Shown piece after piece: positions 7,408-12,122 of a stretch of DNA of 26,786 nt. Origin of the DNA: Tannerellaceae bacterium. GTDB lineage: Bacteria > Bacteroidota > Bacteroidia > Bacteroidales > Tannerellaceae. Position numbers and translations under genes: made by a program. The number at the start of each line of letters is the position of its first letter. Within the stretch, counting starts at the first letter, position 1. Where the stretch lies: assembly GCA_031276545.1 (NCBI GenBank), contig JAISMW010000005.1, positions 1-26,786 of the forward strand. The letters are read 5' to 3'. The notes beneath the pieces are model-generated. The model had not been told where the DNA came from and ran no database searches. It was given only the letters and a program-made list of their open reading frames with translations.

Positions 7408-8653
7408 AGATACGATAGAGTGAAGCTGCCAGGACAGCATGGTTATAACGACTGGCCGAGAGCTGGAGCGCCCTGTCGCGGCATTGCTCCCACAGCCCGT
7501 CGGCGGTGAACATCTCTTCGATGGCCGCGGCCAGCCGGCGGCTGTCGTTCGGCTCGTAGAGCAGCCCGGCTTCGCCGGTTATTTCGGGGAAGGATCCCGT
7601 GCGGGGTTCGATGGCCGGACGGCCGGCGGCGAAGGCTTCGCAGAGATAGAGTCCCACGCTTTCTTCAAACCGGATGGGGACGCAGACGGCCGACACCGAT
7701 CCGTAGAATGCCGCATGATCCTCCGGACGGTAGCCCTCGCACCAGTCCACATCCTCCCGGAAGGGCGCAAGCATCCGCCGTACTTTCCGCAGAAAAGGCC
7801 TGTCGGCCGACGTACTCCCGCCTCCGATGCGAAGCCGGAGCCGCGGAAGCCGTCCCGAACGCTTCACCTGCACGAAGGCCCCGGCCAGGATGTCCAGCCC
7901 GTTCGCCTCGTTCGTCCGGTAGAAAAATCCCAGGGTCGGATCCGGCGGATAGGAGGCCGAGGCGTACCGCTCCGTGTCGAAGCCCGGATAGACCACGTGC
8001 ACCGGCGGCGGCGGCGCGAAGCGGCGCTCCGCCACTCTCCGGTAAAATTCGCTGGATACCGTCAGGCTGTCGATATACAGCATATTGGCGGCAATCCCTT
8101 CCCAGGCCGCCTCGGCCCAGGGTTTCTTCAGCCCGTCTATCCAGACCTCCTCGTCCTGCAGGGAGCAGACCACCGGCAGTCCGGTATGCTCCTTTATCCT
8201 TCGGCCTACGCCGGAAATCAGGCTGCTCGACAGATGCACCACGTCCGGCCGTCCGTGCCCCCCGATCCATTCCAGCAAGGCGTCGGACTGACGTTCGAAG
8301 ACCTCGTCGCTGCCGGCAATCATCGAAAGCGTCATCTGCTCCAGTCCTTCCGCCGAGGTCGTGCCGGAAAACGAGGCCGCCAGCCGGAGCGCCGGACCCG
8401 AACCCAGCGCCCGCTCCAACCACCGCGGCAAGGCTTTCTGTTTAAAATACTTTTGAGAGAGAAAAAACGAGGTAGCCGGAAAAAACAGCGGAGCGTCCGC
8501 CAAGAACGACCGGTCTTTCAGCGGAAGATAGAGCGGCATAACCACCACATCCAGCCCCGCCTTGCGCAGCGCATTGGCCTGCTGATTATCCCGGAAGCAG
8601 TTTCCGCAATAAAACGGATCGCCTGAGCCGGGAACGATAAAAAGAATCTTCAT
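7385..8653 (-). CDS. Family 4 (GT-B) glycosyltransferase
   Basis: 422 residues from ATG 8653. A GTG three codons further up is possible, but MKILFIVPGSGDPF is the normal beta-1 start for this fold. The C-terminal half is a GT4 nucleotide-sugar domain: the EESVGLYLCEAFAAGRP segment (about 345-362) carries the two Glu of the E-x7-E motif, followed by the usual GSFPEI. No signal peptide or membrane segment is present, so it should act in the cytoplasm or at the inner face of the membrane. The acceptor and sugar are unknown. It is not inside a polysaccharide cluster; its neighbours are a nucleoside kinase and a transporter. I see no -7 box just upstream, so it may depend on read-through from the 230-residue gene. 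Confidence 0.85.
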   Translation of the reverse strand: MKILFIVPGSGDPFYCGNCFRDNQQANALRKAGLDVVVMPLYLPLKDRSFLADAPLFFPATSFFLSQKYFKQKALPRWLERALGSGPALRLAASFSGTTSAEGLEQMTLSMIAGSDEVFERQSDALLEWIGGHGRPDVVHLSSSLISGVGRRIKEHTGLPVVCSLQDEEVWIDGLKKPWAEAAWEGIAANMLYIDSLTVSSEFYRRVAERRFAPPPPVHVVYPGFDTERYASASYPPDPTLGFFYRTNEANGLDILAGAFVQVKRSGRLPRLRLRIGGGSTSADRPFLRKVRRMLAPFREDVDWCEGYRPEDHAAFYGSVSAVCVPIRFEESVGLYLCEAFAAGRPAIEPRTGSFPEITGEAGLLYEPNDSRRLAAAIEEMFTADGLWEQCRDRALQLSASRYNHAVLAASLYRIYEDLLQK

Positions 8654-8675
8654 TTTATACACTATATGATTTGCC

Positions 8676-8700
8676 GACCACTGATCGCGGATCAGTGGTC
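8676..8700. repeat. Perfect 11-bp-stem hairpin between two minus-strand genes
   Basis: Arms 8676-8686 and 8690-8700 are exactly complementary around a 3-nt loop. On the minus strand it lies after the 230-residue gene and 22 bases before the glycosyltransferase ATG. There is no T tract, so it could be a weak terminator, an RNA processing or stability element, or a translation-modulating structure. Confidence 0.7.
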
Positions 8701-8746
8701 GTTATTCGTTATTCACCAAAAACTATTCACTGTTCGTTATTCACTG
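8701..8746. repeat. Short direct repeats (TTCGTTATTCAC type)
   Basis: TTCGTTATTCAC occurs at 8705-8716 and 8733-8744, with partial copies at 8701-8707 and about 8722-8729. The repeats lie directly beside the 8676-8700 hairpin and after the 230-residue gene stop. They could be slipped-strand repeats or the remains of an element edge. Confidence 0.6.
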
Positions 8747-8762
8747 CAAACCGTTCCCTCCG

Positions 8763-9455
8763 TCACGGGACAACGGCCTGAATAATATTGCTCCACGGAC
8801 CTTTCAGCCCGCGCTTGTTCTCCCAGCGGATGGCGAGGTAGAAGGTTCGTCCCCGGTTGGTGCCGTTGAACTCCAGCACGATCGGCGAAGCGGTGCCGAC
8901 CACAGTGTGTATCAAGGCCTCCGTGTCGTTCACCGGCGTGTCCGAGAAGCACCAGCGTACTTCTGCCCCGTGCTGCCCTTTCGGTTTAGCCCGGCTGTAG
9001 GGGCTTTCCACGTCGTAATACTCCAGTTGCACGCGGTTGCCGTCCCGGCAAATAATTCGGAGTCCGGGCGCCGTTTCCATCACCCGCGAAGGAGTTCTTC
9101 CCCCCGTGCGCCGTTCCGGAAGTCCCATGGCGATGAGGTCGGTGTTGTTCACCGAAATATTTCCCTTCAGCAGATTAAACAGCCGCCGATATTCTTTCTT
9201 GAGCCGTTCTTCGGCCTTCATCACCGAGAAAACAATGAGCCGGGTACGCATAGCCGGGTCCTCCCAGGCGTTGTAGGAGTTCATAAATTCGTTGTAGAGG
9301 GGAGTGAACACCTCGTCGTACCATTTGCCCAGCTCCGTGGAGGCAGCCATTCCGAGTTTTGCCCGGTTGTCGTTGATATAGGGCACCGTTTGCACCGAAA
9401 TCTTCTCATACAATTTCAATCTGTTTACAGGCATCCAATCTGTTCTTCTAATCAT
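8763..9455 (-). CDS. Uncharacterised 230-residue protein, Bacteroidetes family with Ig/FN3-like C-terminal half
   Basis: No signal peptide, so probably cytoplasmic. The N-terminal half (about 1-115) is helical and charged, with KWYDEVFTPLYNEFMNSYNAWED and a run of Arg/Lys/Glu. The C-terminal half (about 125-230) looks beta-rich and ends RWENKRGLKGPWSNIIQAVVP, which resembles the last strands of a fibronectin-like fold. From memory, similar proteins with this ending occur in many Bacteroidetes as hypothetical proteins. The ATG at 9455 lies 7 bases after the stop of the heptad-repeat frame; the Met at residue 8 is an alternative start. Shared transcription with the repeat frame is likely. I cannot assign a function. 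Confidence 0.75.
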   Translation of the reverse strand: MIRRTDWMPVNRLKLYEKISVQTVPYINDNRAKLGMAASTELGKWYDEVFTPLYNEFMNSYNAWEDPAMRTRLIVFSVMKAEERLKKEYRRLFNLLKGNISVNNTDLIAMGLPERRTGGRTPSRVMETAPGLRIICRDGNRVQLEYYDVESPYSRAKPKGQHGAEVRWCFSDTPVNDTEALIHTVVGTASPIVLEFNGTNRGRTFYLAIRWENKRGLKGPWSNIIQAVVP

Positions 9456-9462
9456 GCTATAT

Positions 9463-9861
9463 TTATTTTAAGATTAATACTAAATGACTAAAAATCAATC
9501 TGTTTATGCTTAAGACATTTTCAATTTGCCTTAAAATATTCCGAAAATGATTTAAATCATTTCTGAAATGATTTAAGACATTCCTGAAATGATTTAAATC
9601 ATTCCCGAAATGATTTAAGACATTCCTGAAATGATTTAAATCATTCCTGAAATGATTTAAGACATTCCTGAAATGATTTAAATCATTCCTGAAATGATTT
9701 AAGACATTCCTGAAATGATTTAAATCATTCCTGAAATGATTTAAGACATTTCCGAAATGATTTAAATCATTTCCGGAATATTTTAAGCCATTTCCGAAAT
9801 ACCTTAAGACATTTCGGGATTGTCTCAAGACATTAGCTAATATATTTTCATCAAAATCCAT
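9463..9861 (-). CDS. Putative 132-residue heptad-repeat protein
   Basis: An ATG at 9861 opens a frame (MDFDENILAN...) that is nearly all 7-residue repeats of the type L-[NRK]-[HYQ]-[FSI]-[RGE]-N-[DVG], about 15 in a row, then a short hydrophobic tail. The first Leu and sixth Asn of the unit are kept even in the degenerate outer copies, and all units are exactly 21 bp, so the frame is never broken. The other five frames contain stops. A minus-strand -7 box (9890-9897) ends 28 bases upstream of the ATG and the frame stops 7 bases before the next gene. The regular spacing could give a helix with an Asn stripe. Coding is not certain: the DNA repeats may be what matters, and the frame would then be incidental. 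Confidence 0.45.
   Translation of the reverse strand: MDFDENILANVLRQSRNVLRYFGNGLKYSGNDLNHFGNVLNHFRNDLNHFRNVLNHFRNDLNHFRNVLNHFRNDLNHFRNVLNHFGNDLNHFRNVLNHFRNDLNHFRNILRQIENVLSINRLIFSHLVLILK
9514..9828. repeat. Tandem array of fifteen 21-bp units (42-bp higher-order period)
   Basis: Contiguous 21-bp units of two alternating kinds start GACATTCC or ATCATTCC and share CTGAAATGATTTAA. From 9619 to 9744 the 42-bp double unit is repeated three times without a change; the outer units (9514-9555 and 9766-9828) drift but keep the 21-bp length. Every second junction forms an AT-rich palindrome (AAATGATTTAAATCATT, self-complementary and extending to 20 bp at 9547-9566), so transcripts could fold into serial hairpins. 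There are no spacers, so it is not CRISPR. Confidence 0.95.
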
Positions 9862-9889
9862 TTGACTTGAATCATTTCTAAAAGTTTCA

Positions 9890-9918
9890 CAAAGATAAGA
9901 AGATTTTCTTAAGACAAA
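9890..9918 (-). promoter_or_regulatory. Promoter candidate reading into the 21-bp repeat array
   Basis: On the minus strand, TATCTTTG (9897-9890) matches the TAnnTTTG -7 box. A TTTG (9918-9915) lies 17 bases upstream, slightly shorter than the usual 19-21. The -7 box ends 28 bases before the ATG of the heptad-repeat frame, the same geometry as other genes in this window. The rest of 9919-10057 holds no further clear signal, apart from a poor plus-strand TACATTCG (9974-9981) that might serve hemW. Confidence 0.5.
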
Positions 9919-10057
9919 ATAGAATAAATTAAAAAAACAGAGGCAGAAGGGACAGAAGGAGAAGAATCTTTCGTACATTCGCCGCCGGATTCCTCCCCGG
10001 AAGCAACAGCGGCTCAGGCAAACCGGACAACGGGCGTCCACAGCAAACAGCTCAGCC

Positions 10058-11185
10058 ATGGCAGGACTTTATATTCATATCCCTTTTTGCGCGACGCGCT
10101 GCCTGTACTGCGATTTTTTCTCCAGCGCCCGGCAGCAGCACAAGGCAGCCTTCCTCAAAGCCATCCTCAAAGAAATGGAACAGAGAAAGGATTACCTCGC
10201 AGGCGAAACACTCGACACCGTCTACATGGGAGGCGGCACCCCCTCGATGCTGTCCGCCGCCGAGTGGGAGCCGATCTTCGAAGCCGTCTGCCGACTCTTC
10301 CCCCTGGCCGGAAACGCCGAAATCACCCTGGAGGCCAACCCCGACGACCTGACGCCGGACTACGTCGCCTCCCTCCGCCGCCTTCCCTTCAACCGCCTCA
10401 GCATCGGAATACAAAGCTTTCACGACGAAGACCTCCGCTTCCTGCGCCGCCGCCATACCGCCCGCCAGGCCATCGACGCCGTCCGCCTCTGCCGCGACAA
10501 CGGATACGACAACATCAGCATCGACCTCATCTACGGACTGCCCGGACAAACGCCGGCGCTGTGGGAGCAAAACCTCGACGAAGCGCTCCGCCTCGACCCC
10601 GTTCACCTCTCGGCCTATCATCTGACCTACGAAGAAGGCACCCCGCTCCATCGCCTCAAAGAAGCCGGCCTCCTCCAGCCGGCAGACGAAGAAGTAAGCC
10701 TCGCCCTCTTCAACCTGCTGAGGAAACGGATGACGGAAGCCGGCTACCAACACTACGAAATCTCCAACTTCGCCCGCCCCCGCTGCCACTCCCGCCACAA
10801 CAGCGCCTACTGGACCGGCGAAAAATACCTGGGCGTCGGCCCCTCCGCCCATTCCTACGACCGGGAAAGCCGCCAATGGAACATCGCCTCCCTGCCCCTG
10901 TACATTCAAGGCATAGAAAACGACGCCCCCTGCAGCGAGAAGGAAACGTTAAATATTCACAACAAATACAACGAATACCTCCTCACCGGCCTGCGCACCA
11001 GCCGGGGAATCAGCCTCTCCTATATGCTGACAAAATTCGGGGAAGAGAAATACAACTATTGCATAATGCAAGCCGAACGCTACGTCAATACCGGTATATT
11101 GCGGGTAGAGGCTGACAAAATGCTGTTCAGCCCGGACGGACTACGGCTCTCCGACGCCGTCATCAGCGACCTGCTCTGGGTCTAA
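10058..11185 (+). CDS. hemW: HemW-type radical SAM heme chaperone
   Basis: 375 residues, the normal HemW length. The N terminus GLYIHIPFCATRCLYCDF carries the CxxxCxxC that binds the radical SAM [4Fe-4S] cluster (Cys at about 10, 14 and 17). GGGTPSML (about 56-63) is the SAM-binding glycine motif. NRLSIGIQSFHDEDLRFLRRRH and the later ISNFARP and SAYWTGEKYLGVGPSAHS segments are family hallmarks. Proteins of this group were long annotated as oxygen-independent coproporphyrinogen oxidase, but HemW is understood to be a heme-binding chaperone that inserts heme into respiratory enzymes. The ATG lies in a CCATGG context. No strong promoter was found; the gene is divergent from the repeat array. Confidence 0.9.
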   Translation: MAGLYIHIPFCATRCLYCDFFSSARQQHKAAFLKAILKEMEQRKDYLAGETLDTVYMGGGTPSMLSAAEWEPIFEAVCRLFPLAGNAEITLEANPDDLTPDYVASLRRLPFNRLSIGIQSFHDEDLRFLRRRHTARQAIDAVRLCRDNGYDNISIDLIYGLPGQTPALWEQNLDEALRLDPVHLSAYHLTYEEGTPLHRLKEAGLLQPADEEVSLALFNLLRKRMTEAGYQHYEISNFARPRCHSRHNSAYWTGEKYLGVGPSAHSYDRESRQWNIASLPLYIQGIENDAPCSEKETLNIHNKYNEYLLTGLRTSRGISLSYMLTKFGEEKYNYCIMQAERYVNTGILRVEADKMLFSPDGLRLSDAVISDLLWV

Positions 11186-11264
11186 GCTTACACAAAATCG
11201 GGGGTTTGAGTGACGAACTTCGGAGATTTAAGTATATCTTCTGCACATTTCGGCGAAATTTGTA

Positions 11265-11293
11265 TTGCCGAATAAAACTAATCTGTATATTTG
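11265..11293 (+). promoter_or_regulatory. Promoter for the zeta-like kinase unit
   Basis: TTG at 11265-11267 and TATATTTG at 11286-11293, 18 bases apart, match the Bacteroidetes promoter. The kinase GTG follows 18 bases after the -7 box, giving a leader of only about ten bases. The rest of 11186-11311 shows no other signal. Confidence 0.65.
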
Positions 11294-11311
11294 CACCGAT
11301 AAAAACAGAAG

Positions 11312-11887
11312 GTGCCATATTTGTATATCATATCAGGATGCAACGGTGCAGGGAAAACAACAGCCTCCTACACGATACTGCCGGAAATGCTAAGGTGTAA
11401 GGAGTTTGTCAATTCCGACGAAATAGCAAAAGGCCTATCCCCTTTCAATGCAAACAGCGTAGCCGTAGCCGTAGAAGCAGGCCGAATCATGCATAGACGA
11501 ATAAAAGAGCTCATCGCAGCCGGTGAGACCTTCGCACTGGAGACGACACTCGCCACGCGTTCGGTAGTGAAACTGATGCAGGAAGCCCAGCAAAAAGGGT
11601 ATTACGTAACCTTACTCTATTTCTGGCTGAACACCCCCGACCTCGCCGTCGAACGCGTCAAAATGAGAGTTGCTGCCGGCGGGCACAACATCGCAGAAAC
11701 GACCATCCGCAGACGCTACGGTTCGGGCATACGGAACCTGTTTGAGCTCTATCTGCCCGCCAGTGATTACTGGATGATAACGGATAACTCCATGTCGCCG
11801 ATGGAAGTCATAGCAAAAGGATTTAAAAACGAGAAAATGGAAATATATAAACCCACGATTTTTAATAAGCTTGAACAGTATGAATGA
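11312..11887 (+). CDS. Zeta-toxin-like P-loop kinase (COG4185 type)
   Basis: 191 residues from a GTG start; no ATG gives a complete P-loop, and MPYLYIISGCNGAGKTT is the usual beginning. Visible motifs: Walker A GCNGAGKT (9-16); NSDEIA (34-39), where zeta toxins have the catalytic Asp; ETT (77-79); and the Arg-rich lid segment ending IRRRYGSGIRNL (about 131-142). Zeta toxins phosphorylate UDP-N-acetylglucosamine and block cell-wall synthesis, but many relatives of this type have other or unknown targets. It has its own promoter, and its stop overlaps the next small gene by 8 bases (ATGAATGA), so the two are translationally coupled. No classic epsilon antitoxin lies upstream. Confidence 0.85.
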   Translation: MPYLYIISGCNGAGKTTASYTILPEMLRCKEFVNSDEIAKGLSPFNANSVAVAVEAGRIMHRRIKELIAAGETFALETTLATRSVVKLMQEAQQKGYYVTLLYFWLNTPDLAVERVKMRVAAGGHNIAETTIRRRYGSGIRNLFELYLPASDYWMITDNSMSPMEVIAKGFKNEKMEIYKPTIFNKLEQYE

Positions 11888-12050
11888 GCAAGAAATAAGA
11901 GAATTCGAGGAAAATATAGTCAAAGGAGCCAATATAGCATTCCAGCGATTAGTTTCTGAAAAAAAGAAAGAAAATGGAGAACTGGTCTTCTCCCGTGACG
12001 GACACATCTTCCGCGTCAAAGCGGCCGACCTGGACAAACACGGCGTATAA
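11880..12050 (+). CDS. 56-residue partner of the zeta-like kinase (putative antitoxin or accessory protein)
   Basis: The ATG at 11880 lies inside the end of the kinase gene and the frame runs 56 codons to TAA at 12048. The N-terminal half is a charged helix (NEQEIREFEENIVKGANIAF), followed by a Lys/Glu patch and a short beta-rich end, GELVFSRDGHIFRVKAADL. From memory, similar small proteins follow COG4185 kinases in other genomes, which would support a conserved pair. The 8-base overlap ensures production with the kinase. Antitoxin is an inference from position and size; it could also be a substrate or cofactor protein. Confidence 0.7.
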   Translation: MNEQEIREFEENIVKGANIAFQRLVSEKKKENGELVFSRDGHIFRVKAADLDKHGV

Positions 12051-12070
12051 GACGCCCCAGACACGTATCC

Positions 12071-12114
12071 GAACGATGCGACGGATGCACCCCCGGTGTA
12101 TCGTCGCATCGTTC
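12071..12114 (+). promoter_or_regulatory. 44-nt strong hairpin just upstream of the AddB-like gene
   Basis: Outer arms 12071-12083 and 12102-12114 are perfectly complementary (13 bp). After one unpaired G, 12085-12091 pairs with 12095-12101 (one G-T wobble) around CCC. That makes about 20 bp with a 3-nt loop. It ends 8 bases before the ATG of the nuclease gene and has no T tract. It could terminate the kinase unit, protect an mRNA end, or sterically limit ribosome access. Confidence 0.75.
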
Positions 12115-12122
12115 TATGCCGA

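Noticed and set aside
5713..7509. 598-residue plus-strand open frame
   Set aside because: It lies antisense to the nucleoside kinase and EamA genes, whose P-loop and family motifs are clear. Its protein is rich in Gln, His, Arg and Glu with no domain; long antisense frames are common in G+C-rich genes.
7439..8626. 395-residue plus-strand open frame
   Set aside because: It is antisense to the glycosyltransferase and rich in Arg, Pro, Gln and His, without any motif.
9514..9828. CRISPR array
   Set aside because: The units are contiguous 21-bp repeats with no variable spacers, the repeat is alternating and partly palindromic, and no cas gene is present.
9463..10059. Full 198-residue version of the heptad-repeat frame
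   Set aside because: Its ATG overlaps the hemW start within a CCATGG palindrome, and the first 66 residues are Cys/Phe/Arg-rich without the repeat. The ATG at 9861 is placed properly after a -7 box.
10087..11115. 342-residue plus-strand frame and a 285-residue minus frame inside hemW
   Set aside because: The plus frame is mostly Pro and Arg and the minus frame is a Val/Gly/Glu-rich shadow; hemW has complete radical SAM motifs.
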